DNA of 64,000 bases from Micromonospora echinofusca. GTDB lineage: Bacteria; Actinomycetota; Actinomycetes; Mycobacteriales; Micromonosporaceae. Every line of letters starts with the position of its first letter. Within the stretch, counting starts at the first letter, position 1. Shown piece by piece: positions 7,457 through 16,491 of the stretch. Position numbers and translations under genes: made by a program. The notes under the pieces were generated by a model. The model had not been told where the DNA came from and made no database searches. It saw only the letters and a list, made by a program, of their open reading frames with translations. The stretch lies in NCBI RefSeq assembly GCF_017614955.1, contig NZ_WVUH01000003.1:24882-88881 (forward strand), read 5' to 3'.

Positions 7457-10400
7457 CCCAGGTCACCTTCCGTGCGGGTACCGCCCACGCCGACCCGGGC
7501 GCGGCGGGCCTCGATGCCGATCAGGTCGTCCGGCGGCGCGTCGGGTACCTCGTCGTCGAACCGGGACAGCACCCGGGTGCGCAGCGACACCAGCGCGGTC
7601 AGCGCGATCCCCACCCCGAACACCACGTAGAGCAGGCCGATGCCCCGACCCGGACCGACCCCGATCACCGCCCCCACGGTCGACGCCAGCGCCCCGCCGG
7701 GCAGCAGCAGCGGCTCGACCACCGTCGAGGCGAACGGGGCGATCACCCCCCAGCCCAGCGGCATGGTCGACCAGGCCACCATCTGGTTGAGCGCGAACAC
7801 CCGGCCGTGGAACCGGGGCGGCACCTTGGTCTGGACGATCGTGTTGTAGATCCCGTTGACCAGCCCGAGCGCGAGGTACATGCCGAACGCGCCGGCGCCG
7901 ATCACCAGCAGGCTCGGCCGCAGCCCGGTGAGCACGCAGGCGACCGCGATGCCGAGGGTGCCGAGCAGCACCGCCCGCATCCGGTACCGGGCCGGCCCGC
8001 CCCAGACCAGCATCACCAGGCCCCCGACGGCCGCGCCGACGCCGCCGGTGAGCGCGATCCGGGCCACCTCGGCCAGGTCGGCGAAGCCGAGCACCAGCGG
8101 CGAGAGCAGGTACAGCACCGGGAACAGGAAGAAGTTCAGCGCGGCGAAGAAGGCCAGCATGGCCCGGAACTCCCGCCGCCGCAGCGAGTACCGCAGCCCG
8201 CCGAGGATCTCCTCGCCGATGCCCTCCCGCCGTTGCAGGGCCAGCGTCCGGGGGAACCGGATGACCAGCAGCACCCCGATCGCGAACACGTACGACGCGA
8301 CGTCGATGAGCAGGATGCCGTGCAGTCCGATGGACTCCAGCAGGGCGACCGCGATCAGCGGCACCATGAACTGGGTGATCCCGGTGGCGGTCTGGGTCAA
8401 CCCGTTGGCGTGCCCCAGGAAGCGCTTCGGTACCAGCTGCGGTACCGCCGAGACGAAGGCCAGCCGTTGGAAGGCGAGCGCCACCGACAGCCAGCCGATC
8501 AGCAGGTAGATGTGCCAGATCTCGATCCGGTCGGTGAGCACCAACCCGGCCAGCGCGGCGTTGCCGGCGCCGGCGGCGGTACCAGCCAGCAGCAGCACCC
8601 GACGCCGGCTGGTCCGGTCGATCAGGGCCCCGGCGAGCGGGGCGACCAGCAGGCCGGGCAGCAGCCCGATCACGGCGAAGAGCGCGAACCGGGCCAGCGA
8701 GCCGGTCTCCAGGTAGATCCAGAGCGGGATCGCGAAGTTGGTCAGCGCGGTGCCCATGCTGGACACGATCTGACCGGCGGCGACCAGCCCGAACCGGCGC
8801 ATGCTGGGCTTCGGCCCGGTCCGCTCCGGGGCGTCCGACCAGCCCGCACCGTCGTCCCGGGCGTCCGGTGCCCGCGCCGGGCCGGACCGTCGGTCGGAGA
8901 CCCCGGCCAGCTCCCACGCCGGGTCCGGCCCGTCGACTCCGCCGCCCGCCCCGGCCGGTCCGGCACGGTCGGCCGCCGCCGGGTCCGGCTGGTCGGTGGC
9001 GGCCGACGTCGGGTCGGTGAGCTGCCGGTGCACGCCGGTGACGATCTCGGCCAGTTCGGTGGCCCGGTACTTCAGGAAGTAGTGCCCGCCCTCGTCGATC
9101 ACCGCGAGCGCGGTGCGGTCGCTGAGGAAGTGCCACTCCCGGAAACGTTCCTCGTGGAAGTCGGTGCTCCGGTCGCGTTCCCCGACCACCGAGACGACCG
9201 GCGTCCGCAGCCGCTCCACCCGCTGCTGCATCAGTTCGGTGAAGTACTCCTCGGACACCCGGGCGTCATGCCGCATGGCCCGGATCAGGAACGCCACCTC
9301 GTCCGGCGCCAGCGAACCGATCGAGGTGCCCTGCGCCTGCAACCAGGTCCGGTAGATCCGGTCGCTGCGGATCCGTTCGGCCAGCCGCATCCGCAGCAGC
9401 GGCCCGAGGATGCCGCCGGCCGGGCGGCCGAACGGGAACACCGCACCCAGGTAGACCGCGACCAGCTCCCGGCCGCCGGCCTCCAGCCGCCGGGCCACCT
9501 CCACCGCCAGCGCGCCGCCGGGACCGCAGTGCCCGTACAGGATCAGCGGACCCTCCACCCGGGCCAGGATCTCCGCGACGACCTCCCCGGCGACCTCGGC
9601 GATCGGTGCCGGCTCGTCGGCCAGCCCGATGTCGTGTCCGGGTACGGCCACCGACAGCAGCCGGTACCCGGCCGGCAACGCGTCGGCCAGCGGCTGGTAC
9701 ACCACCGCGCTGCCACCGCCGTAGGGGACGCAGACCAGGGTCGCCACCCGGGCGGCGGCCGGTACCGGCGGGGTCAGCTCGTGCAGCAGCCCACCCGGAC
9801 CGGTGTCGCCCCCGGTGAGCTGGCCGGCGAGTTCGCGTACCGTCCGGTGCCGGAACAGGTCCATCACGGTGACCGTCGGCGCGCTGATCCCGTCCACGGT
9901 GGGCAGTTCCCGGCGCAGCCGGGCCACCACCTGCGTGGCCAGCAGCGAGTGCCCGCCCAGGTCGAAGAAGTCGTCGGTGGCGCCGACCTCCGGCACGCCG
10001 AGCACGGCCTGCCAGATCCCGGCGACCAGGGTCTCCACCGGCCCGTCTGGCGGTACCCGGTCCCCGGCCGGGGCGTCGTCGGTCGGCTCGGGCAGCGCCC
10101 GCCGGTCCACCTTGCCGTGCTGCTGCAACGGCAGTCGGTCCAGCCGGACGTACCGCTGCGGGACCATGTGCTCGGGCAGCCGGTCGGCGAGCAGCCGGCG
10201 CAGCTCGGCGGCGGCCGGCAGTTCCGCCCCGGGCACCGGTTCCAGGTACGCCACCAGCCGCTCGTCGCGCAGCAGCACGGCGGCCTGGTGCACCCCCGGG
10301 CAGTCCCGCAGGGCGGCCTCCACCTCACCCAGTTCCACCCGGTAGCCCCGGATCTTCACCTGGTGGTCCCGGCGACCGAGGAACATCATTTGCCCGTCGT

Positions 10401-13056
10401 CGCGCCAGCGGCCCAGGTCACCGGTGCGGTAGAGGCGGGCGCCGGGCGGGCCGTACGGGTCGGGTACGAACCGCTCGGCGGTCAGTCCGGGCCGGTTCAG
10501 GTACCCCCGGGCGAGCCGGTCACCGCCGAGGTACACCTCCCCGGCCACCCCGACCGGTACCGGCCGCATCCGCTCGTCCAGCAGGTACACCCGGGCGTAC
10601 GGCAGCGGTCGGCCGGTCGGTACCGGACCGGTCGCCCCGCTGTCGGCGGTCACCTCGTAGGTGGCCACCCCGACGGTGGCCTCGGTCGGGCCGTAGTGGT
10701 TGAACACCCGGGCCGGACCGGCCGTCGCCAGTGGGACGATCCGGTCCAGGTCGGACGCCTCCCCACCGAGGATCAGCGCCCGGGCCGGCAGGAGGTCGCG
10801 CGGTCCGGCGTCGACGGTGAGCGCGGCCAGGTGCGACGGGGTGATCTTCAGGTAGTCGATCCGGTGGGCCCGCAGTTCCGCGGCGAGGTCGGCCCCGGTG
10901 CCCCGGCGGGGCACCAGGTGTACCACCCCTCCGGTGGTCAGGGCCAGGTAGAAGATCGTGACGCTGAAGTCGAACGCCATCGACTGCATCAGCGCGTACC
11001 GGCCGGCCGGCACCACCCCGAACCGGGCCGCCACCCCGTCGAGGTAGCGCAGCACCTGCCGGTGTGCCACCGCCACACCCTTGGGGGTACCGGTCGACCC
11101 GGAGGTGTAGATGACGTAGGCGAGGTGCCCGCCGGTCACGCCCGTCTCCGGGGTGGTGTCCGGGCAGCGGGACAGGTCGTCGGTGATCCGGTCCAGGCAG
11201 GTCGGCGGGTCGCCGGGCGGGCACCGGTCGAGCAGGTCGGCGCTGGTCAGCACCACCACCGGTCGGGCGTCGGCGAGCATGGTGGCCAGCCGGTTCGGCG
11301 GCTGCTCCGGGTCCAGCGGCAGGTACGCCCCACCGGCCCGGAGCACCCCGAGCAGGGTGGCGGCCAGCTCCACCGACTGCTCCAGCAGCACCCCGACCAG
11401 GGTGTCCGGCCCGACACCCCGGGCCCGCAACCAGTGGGCCAGCCGGTTGGCCCGCCGGTCCAGTTCCCGGTAGGTCAGGGTGTCCGGGCCACAGACCACG
11501 GCCGGCGTGTCAGGAGTCGCGGTGACGTACCAGTCGATCAGGTCGGCGAGGGTGGCGGCCGTACCGGTCACCGGCGCACCGACGGTGTCCCCGTCCGTCC
11601 CGCCACGGGTGTCGCCGACCTCGGGGCGGCCGAAACCGAGCACCCGGTCCCGTTCGGTGGCCCCGATCAGCGGCAGGTCGACGACCGGCAGGTCCGGTTC
11701 GGCCACCGCCGCCCGCAGCAGCGTCTCGAAGCTGCCGGCCAGCCGGCGGACCGTCGCCGCGTCGAACAGGTCGGTGTTGTAGACCAGCATGCCGCGCAGG
11801 TCGTCGTCGGTCTCGCTGACGTAGAGCGACAGGTCGAAGCGCGCGGCGGCGGCGTCGGTACCGAACCGGCCGACGGTCAGGTCGGCCGGCCAGCGGCCCC
11901 CGGTCCGGGCGTAGTTCTGGAGGGTGAACAGCACCTGGAACACCGGTGCCCGGCTCACGTCCCGGGTCACGTTCAGTTCCTTGACCAGCCGTTCGAACGG
12001 GATCTCCTGGTGGGCCAGGGACCGGACCACGGTGTTGCGGGTCCGCCGCAGCAGCGCGCCGAAGCTGGGCTCGGTGCCGGGCGCGTCGCCGGTCGCGTCG
12101 ACGGGGGAGAGGTCGGCACGCAGCGCGAGGGTGTTGACGAAGAGGCCGATCAGGTTCTCCAGCTCCGGTACCACCCGCCCGGCGACCGGCGAACCGATGG
12201 CGAAGTCCCGCTGGCCGGTGTGCCGGAACAACACCGCCGACAGCCCGGTGAGCAGGGTCATGTAGAGCGTGGCCCGGTGCGTCCGGCCGAGCCGGCGCAG
12301 CCCGGCGGTCAGTTCGGCGTCGAGGGTGAACCGGTGCACGTCACCGGCGTACGACTGCACGGCGGGCCGGGGCCGGTCGGTGGGCAGTTCCAGCGGGGGC
12401 ACCCCGGCCAGCGTCCGGGTCCAGTGGTCGAAGCCGGCCCCGGTGGCCGGCCCGTCGAGCCGGTCCCGCTGCCAGGCGGCGTAGTCCAGGTAACCCGTGG
12501 TGGGTGCCGGCGGGACCGGACCACCGTCGCGCAGCGCGGTGTAGATCGTGGCGATCTCGGCCAGCAACAGGTCCAGGGACCAGCCGTCGCTGACGATGTG
12601 GTGCATGGCCAGGTGCAGGACGTGGTCGTCGTCGGCCAACCGGACGACCAGTACCCGCAGCAGGGGAGCGGTACCGAGGTCGAACGGGGTACGCACCGAC
12701 TGCGCGACCAGATCGCCGGCGGTCGCCGCGTCCGGGGCGGCGGTGACGGTGACCGGTACCCGCACCGAGGGCAGCACCGTCACCCCCGGCTCGCCCCGGT
12801 CGTTCTCGGTGAACCGCATACGCAGACTGTCGTGCCGGTCCGCCGTGGCGTCGACCGCCGTGCGCAGCAATTCGACGTCCAACCGGCCGTGCAGGCGCAA
12901 CGTCGCATGGACGATATAGGCGGCGGTACCGGGAGTCAGTTGTTCGGTGAACCAGATCCGTTCCTGGCCGAAGGAGAGCGTGGGTGCCCGATCAGTTCGG
13001 TGGATGACCCCTTCCGGTGTGAGGGCAGCCCGAGTTGGTACGTCAACATTGGTCAC
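7453..13056 (-). CDS. NRPS (C-A-PCP)-thioesterase-MFS transporter fusion
   Basis: A 1867-residue fusion of synthesis, release and export. Order: condensation domain with MHHIVSDG at 152-158; adenylation domain with YTSGSTGTPKG near 645 and QHGKVDRRALP near 980; PCP with Ser near 1036 in DLGGHSLLAT; alpha/beta-hydrolase thioesterase about 1100-1330; a polar linker of about 80 residues; then a 12-helix-type MFS exporter from about 1417 to the end, with GALIDRTSRRRVLLL as the loop 2-3 signature. The thioesterase nucleophile elbow reads GHCGPGG, so Cys (near 1176) replaces Ser, while Asp in GERDRS and His in DEGGHYFLK complete a triad. Specificity residues read about D-F-T-H-I-G-H-V-G, loosely like Asp/Asn codes. 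First gene of the operon. Confidence 0.93.
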   Translation of the reverse strand: MTNVDVPTRAALTPEGVIHRTDRAPTLSFGQERIWFTEQLTPGTAAYIVHATLRLHGRLDVELLRTAVDATADRHDSLRMRFTENDRGEPGVTVLPSVRVPVTVTAAPDAATAGDLVAQSVRTPFDLGTAPLLRVLVVRLADDDHVLHLAMHHIVSDGWSLDLLLAEIATIYTALRDGGPVPPAPTTGYLDYAAWQRDRLDGPATGAGFDHWTRTLAGVPPLELPTDRPRPAVQSYAGDVHRFTLDAELTAGLRRLGRTHRATLYMTLLTGLSAVLFRHTGQRDFAIGSPVAGRVVPELENLIGLFVNTLALRADLSPVDATGDAPGTEPSFGALLRRTRNTVVRSLAHQEIPFERLVKELNVTRDVSRAPVFQVLFTLQNYARTGGRWPADLTVGRFGTDAAAARFDLSLYVSETDDDLRGMLVYNTDLFDAATVRRLAGSFETLLRAAVAEPDLPVVDLPLIGATERDRVLGFGRPEVGDTRGGTDGDTVGAPVTGTAATLADLIDWYVTATPDTPAVVCGPDTLTYRELDRRANRLAHWLRARGVGPDTLVGVLLEQSVELAATLLGVLRAGGAYLPLDPEQPPNRLATMLADARPVVVLTSADLLDRCPPGDPPTCLDRITDDLSRCPDTTPETGVTGGHLAYVIYTSGSTGTPKGVAVAHRQVLRYLDGVAARFGVVPAGRYALMQSMAFDFSVTIFYLALTTGGVVHLVPRRGTGADLAAELRAHRIDYLKITPSHLAALTVDAGPRDLLPARALILGGEASDLDRIVPLATAGPARVFNHYGPTEATVGVATYEVTADSGATGPVPTGRPLPYARVYLLDERMRPVPVGVAGEVYLGGDRLARGYLNRPGLTAERFVPDPYGPPGARLYRTGDLGRWRDDGQMMFLGRRDHQVKIRGYRVELGEVEAALRDCPGVHQAAVLLRDERLVAYLEPVPGAELPAAAELRRLLADRLPEHMVPQRYVRLDRLPLQQHGKVDRRALPEPTDDAPAGDRVPPDGPVETLVAGIWQAVLGVPEVGATDDFFDLGGHSLLATQVVARLRRELPTVDGISAPTVTVMDLFRHRTVRELAGQLTGGDTGPGGLLHELTPPVPAAARVATLVCVPYGGGSAVVYQPLADALPAGYRLLSVAVPGHDIGLADEPAPIAEVAGEVVAEILARVEGPLILYGHCGPGGALAVEVARRLEAGGRELVAVYLGAVFPFGRPAGGILGPLLRMRLAERIRSDRIYRTWLQAQGTSIGSLAPDEVAFLIRAMRHDARVSEEYFTELMQQRVERLRTPVVSVVGERDRSTDFHEERFREWHFLSDRTALAVIDEGGHYFLKYRATELAEIVTGVHRQLTDPTSAATDQPDPAAADRAGPAGAGGGVDGPDPAWELAGVSDRRSGPARAPDARDDGAGWSDAPERTGPKPSMRRFGLVAAGQIVSSMGTALTNFAIPLWIYLETGSLARFALFAVIGLLPGLLVAPLAGALIDRTSRRRVLLLAGTAAGAGNAALAGLVLTDRIEIWHIYLLIGWLSVALAFQRLAFVSAVPQLVPKRFLGHANGLTQTATGITQFMVPLIAVALLESIGLHGILLIDVASYVFAIGVLLVIRFPRTLALQRREGIGEEILGGLRYSLRRREFRAMLAFFAALNFFLFPVLYLLSPLVLGFADLAEVARIALTGGVGAAVGGLVMLVWGGPARYRMRAVLLGTLGIAVACVLTGLRPSLLVIGAGAFGMYLALGLVNGIYNTIVQTKVPPRFHGRVFALNQMVAWSTMPLGWGVIAPFASTVVEPLLLPGGALASTVGAVIGVGPGRGIGLLYVVFGVGIALTALVSLRTRVLSRFDDEVPDAPPDDLIGIEARRARVGVGGTRTEGDLG

Positions 13057-13198
13057 GCGGGTTGCCTTCTCACGCCGATGACGGACAGGAATCAGTAGTC
13101 TGCCGACTGCAAACGACGCATTGGATCAACTGAACGGTGCACTGTGGAGGACCTGAACGATCGATCCGGTTACGCTTCGGCCGATCGTAGGGTCGGGA
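13057..13198. promoter_or_regulatory. Divergent promoter region of the peptide locus
   Basis: A 142-base gap between the outward-facing NRPS-exporter gene and the first condensation-like gene. It is less GC-rich than the flanks and must hold the promoters of both arms. I see no clear -35/-10 pair or operator that I would defend. Confidence 0.5.
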
Positions 13199-14608
13199 AT
13201 GCGATTCGCTGACGCCGTCGTGCCGGCCGAGTGGGCGACGGAGACCCTGGTACACGCGGAGTTCCAGGGTGAGCCGGCCGGCACCGCCCCGCTGACCTGG
13301 GCCCAGCAGGTGATGTGGCGGGCGGCGGCCCGCTCCGGCTCGAACCACGCCTTTCTCAACCTGCGGCGTACCGTCGCGGTGTCCGAGCGGGTCCGGGCCG
13401 ACCTGAGCAGCGTCACCCGGGCGGTCGCCCTGCTGGTGGGCCGGCACGGTGCGTTACGGACCCGGGTCCGCCCGGTCGACGGTGAACCGGGTCAGGAGAC
13501 CGCGGTGGCCGGCCGGTTGCCGCTGCTGGTCGTGCCGGGGGGCACCGACGACACCGGCGCGGCCCGGGACGTCGCCGAGCGGCTCGCCGCCGTCGCGTTC
13601 GACCACGCCGAGGAGTGGCCGCTGCGGGTCGCGCTGGTGGTCACCGACGACCGGGTACGCCAGATCGTCGTGGTGTTCAGCCATTCCACGGTGGATGCGC
13701 ACGCGGCCGAGGTGGTGCTGCGGGACCTGCGGCTGATCCTGCTGCGCGGCGCCCTGACCACCCCGCCCGGTCCGCAGTCGGTGGACGTGGCCCGGCTCCA
13801 GCACGGGGCCGACCGGCGCCGCTCGGAGCGGTCGGTCGACTACTGGATGCGGGAGTTCCGACGACTGCCGGCGCAGCCGTTGACCCCGGTCGGGCCGGGT
13901 CTCACCCCCCACCTGCACCGGGGCGTGCTGGTCTCCTCGGCGGTGGATCTGGCCGCCCGGCTGATCGCCGCGCGCCAGCGGGTCAGCGTCTCCGCGGTGC
14001 TGCTGGCCGGGATGACCGCGTCGGCCGTCGCCCACTCGGACCGGCAGGTCCACGGGCTGTTCCCGATGGCGCACAACCGGTTCCGCAACGGGTACGCGAA
14101 TGTCGTGGCGAATCTCGGCCAGATCGGATTCTGCGTGCTGGACCTGGCCGACCGGCCGGGCTTCGGTACCGTCGTGGACCGGGTCTGGCAGGCGTCGCTC
14201 GACGGTCTCCGGCACGCCTATTACGCTCCGCAGGCCCTGCGCGAGAAATTCGACGACGAGGGTTACGACCCCGCCACGGCATTCCTGCCGCACTACTATT
14301 TCAACGACGTACGGTTGGCGGTCGGCGGCGCCGAACCCGTTCCCGAGGTGACGGAGCGTGACCTGCGGGCCGCGACGACGCGGAGCACGTTCTCCTGGAC
14401 CGCGCCGCTGCTGGCGTCCTCCTGGCACCTGCTGACCCACGTGGTGGACGAGCCGGGCGGGGTGGGGACGACCGTCACCGTGGACACCCGGTACATCCCG
14501 GTGGAGTCGGTGGAGCCGATGCTGCGTGGCCTGGAGGAACTGCTGGTCGACGCCGCGCTGCGGGACGTACCCTGGCCGTGGTCGACGACCGACCGGATCG
14601 CGTGCTGA
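13199..14608 (+). CDS. Stand-alone condensation-domain-like protein 1
   Basis: A 469-residue protein that has the size and layout of one NRPS condensation domain. The active-site motif HHxxxDG reads SHSTVDA at 161-167: the second (catalytic) His162 and Asp166 are kept, the first His and the Gly are lost. The N-terminal LTWAQQVMWRAA matches the C1 motif (usually SxAQxRxW). The segment AHNRFRNGYANVVANLGQ resembles the region before the C5 motif. It shares clear similarity along its length with the next gene. Being divergently transcribed from the NRPS operon it probably acts in trans, as an amide- or ester-forming enzyme on carrier-bound acyl groups, or as a modified acyltransferase. Confidence 0.8.
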   Translation: MRFADAVVPAEWATETLVHAEFQGEPAGTAPLTWAQQVMWRAAARSGSNHAFLNLRRTVAVSERVRADLSSVTRAVALLVGRHGALRTRVRPVDGEPGQETAVAGRLPLLVVPGGTDDTGAARDVAERLAAVAFDHAEEWPLRVALVVTDDRVRQIVVVFSHSTVDAHAAEVVLRDLRLILLRGALTTPPGPQSVDVARLQHGADRRRSERSVDYWMREFRRLPAQPLTPVGPGLTPHLHRGVLVSSAVDLAARLIAARQRVSVSAVLLAGMTASAVAHSDRQVHGLFPMAHNRFRNGYANVVANLGQIGFCVLDLADRPGFGTVVDRVWQASLDGLRHAYYAPQALREKFDDEGYDPATAFLPHYYFNDVRLAVGGAEPVPEVTERDLRAATTRSTFSWTAPLLASSWHLLTHVVDEPGGVGTTVTVDTRYIPVESVEPMLRGLEELLVDAALRDVPWPWSTTDRIAC

Positions 14609-14628
14609 CCCGACGGATAACATGAGCG

Positions 14629-16095
14629 GTGCTCATTCCCCGGTCGATCCACGCCAGCGGCTCGGTCCAGGAGGAACCGGCGTACGCGGAGTTCGCGGGC
14701 GGATCGTCCCGGTCCGGCCCGGTCACCTGGGGCCAACGGGCGGTGTGGTTGACCGTCGACCTGTTCCGGTCCCCGCAGGCGTTCGTCAGCCTCCGCCGTG
14801 TGCTGGCGGTCTCTCCGAGGGCCGACGTCGACGTCCCCCGGGCCCTGCGGGCGTTGGGGGCACTGGTCAGCCGGCACGAGTCGTTGCGGACCCGGGTCCG
14901 TCTGGTCGACGGGGAGCTACGCCAGGAGGCGGCCGGCCGGGGCCGGCTACCGGTACGGGTGCACGCCGTGGCGGACCCGGCGGCCGACCCGGACGGCCGG
15001 GCCGCCGCCGAGCTGCTGACCGGGCAGCTCGGTGACCCGCCCTTCGACCACGGCACCGAGTGGCCGCTGCGGGCCGGCCTGGTCACCGTCGACGGCCGGG
15101 TACGGCAGCTCGTCGTGGTGTTCAGCCACTCCACGGTGGACTTCCACGCCACCGAGACCGTCCTGCGGGACCTGCGGATGCTCGTCCTGCGAGGGTCCGT
15201 ACCCGGTCCGCCGGGGCTCCAGTCGCTGGACGTCGCCGAGCGGGAACAGCAGACCGAACGCCGACGCTCGGACCGCTCGGTGGCGTACTGGGTCCGGCAC
15301 TTCCCGACCTTCACCGTCGGCCTCTTCACGCCGGTCCCCGAGCCGACCGGCCCCCGGTTCCGGCGTGGCTCACTGGTCTCGGCGGCGGTGTACGACGCCG
15401 TCCGGACGATCGCCGCCCGGCACGGGGTGAGCACCTCCACGGTGCTGCTGGCCGCCACCGCCGCCGTCACCGCCGCCCTGGGCGGACACGACGTCTGCGG
15501 CATCGTGACGATGGCGAACAACCGCTTCCCACCGCGGTACGACACGGCGATCAGCAAGCTCAACCAGTTCGGGATTTGCCGGATCGACCTCTCCGACCGG
15601 CCCGACTTCACCGCGTTGCTGCCCCGGGCCGCGCAGGCCGCCCTGGACGCCTACCGGCACGCCTACTACGACCCGGACGCGCTGGCCGTGGCCTTCGCCG
15701 AACTCGGCCACGACTCGCACCGGATGCTCGCGCCGTTCTGCTACCTCAACGACATCCGCCTGCCGCACGAGCCGGACCGCGCTCACACCGGTCCGGACGA
15801 GGCGACCCTGCGGGCGGCCGTCGCCCGCTCGGAGTTCCGCTGGCGGGAGGAGCTGGCCGGATTCGTCTGGCGCTGCCGGATCCAGATCGTCGACGCGCCC
15901 GGCGCGGTCGAACTGGTCGTCACGGTGGACACCGGGTACCTGCCGGCGGAACAGGCCGAGCGGCTGCTGTGGAGCGTCGAGGCGCTGCTGGTCGAGGCGG
16001 CCCTCCGTCCGGTGCCCTGGCCGTGGTCACCCGCCCCGGCCGGCGGGTCGTCGGGGCGTCGACCCACCCCGGCCGCCGGGCCGCCGGGGCATTGA
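14629..16095 (+). CDS. Stand-alone condensation-domain-like protein 2
   Basis: A 488-residue paralogue of the preceding gene, starting 20 bases after it. It has the same degenerate catalytic motif, SHSTVDF with His167 and Asp171, the same N-terminal VTWGQRAVW, and the same core CGIVTMANNRFPPRYDTAISKLNQ. The C-termini of the two proteins are strikingly alike (LRDVPWPWS versus LRPVPWPWS), which supports tandem duplication. GTG at 14629 is the start that aligns with the paralogue; its ribosome binding site is weak and an ATG at 14622 is out of frame. The duplicates may have split roles (two acyl acceptors) or form a heterodimer; this is inference. Confidence 0.8.
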   Translation: MLIPRSIHASGSVQEEPAYAEFAGGSSRSGPVTWGQRAVWLTVDLFRSPQAFVSLRRVLAVSPRADVDVPRALRALGALVSRHESLRTRVRLVDGELRQEAAGRGRLPVRVHAVADPAADPDGRAAAELLTGQLGDPPFDHGTEWPLRAGLVTVDGRVRQLVVVFSHSTVDFHATETVLRDLRMLVLRGSVPGPPGLQSLDVAEREQQTERRRSDRSVAYWVRHFPTFTVGLFTPVPEPTGPRFRRGSLVSAAVYDAVRTIAARHGVSTSTVLLAATAAVTAALGGHDVCGIVTMANNRFPPRYDTAISKLNQFGICRIDLSDRPDFTALLPRAAQAALDAYRHAYYDPDALAVAFAELGHDSHRMLAPFCYLNDIRLPHEPDRAHTGPDEATLRAAVARSEFRWREELAGFVWRCRIQIVDAPGAVELVVTVDTGYLPAEQAERLLWSVEALLVEAALRPVPWPWSPAPAGGSSGRRPTPAAGPPGH

Positions 16096-16191
16096 CCTGC
16101 GCCGGTTCACGCCATCGAGATCATCTCGTCATGCCGGTGACATCGGCCTCTCCGACAGTGGGGCATTGTCTCCCACCCCCTGAGGAGAACC

Positions 16192-16491
16192 ATGGCACCC
16201 ACCCCGCCGACCGACGCTGAGCTGGACATCCTCATCCGTGCCCGGCTCGCCGCGCTCGGTATCGACCTCGATCAGCTACCACCCGGCACCACCCCGGACC
16301 CGGAGACCGGCTCACCGGGGCAGGACAGCGTCCTGGCGTCGCTGCGGTCCTTCGTCCGCAGCACGGTCACCACGCTGGCCGCGTACCAGCTACCCGCTCC
16401 GGCCGGTACCGACCCGGCCGTGGCCACGGCCCTGTCCCAGCAGCCGGCCCCGCTGCTCTACCCCTCGATCAGCACCGAATGGCGGAAGTGA
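16192..16491 (+). CDS. Small protein of unknown function upstream of amidase
   Basis: A 99-residue soluble protein with no family I recognise. It has a charged N-terminal helix (DAELDILIRARLAALGI), a Pro/Gly-rich middle and a second helical stretch (SVLASLRSFVRSTVTTLAAYQL). No signal peptide, membrane segment or cysteines are visible. A good Shine-Dalgarno (GAGGAG) sits 5 bases before the ATG, and the stop overlaps the amidase start by one base (TGATG), so the two were made to be translated together. It may be a partner or substrate protein of the amidase. Confidence 0.72.
   Translation: MAPTPPTDAELDILIRARLAALGIDLDQLPPGTTPDPETGSPGQDSVLASLRSFVRSTVTTLAAYQLPAPAGTDPAVATALSQQPAPLLYPSISTEWRK

Noticed and set aside
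7162..13098. Open frame of almost 2000 codons on the plus strand across the NRPS-exporter gene
   Set aside because: No ribosome binding site, low-complexity product; the opposite frame encodes all known domains.
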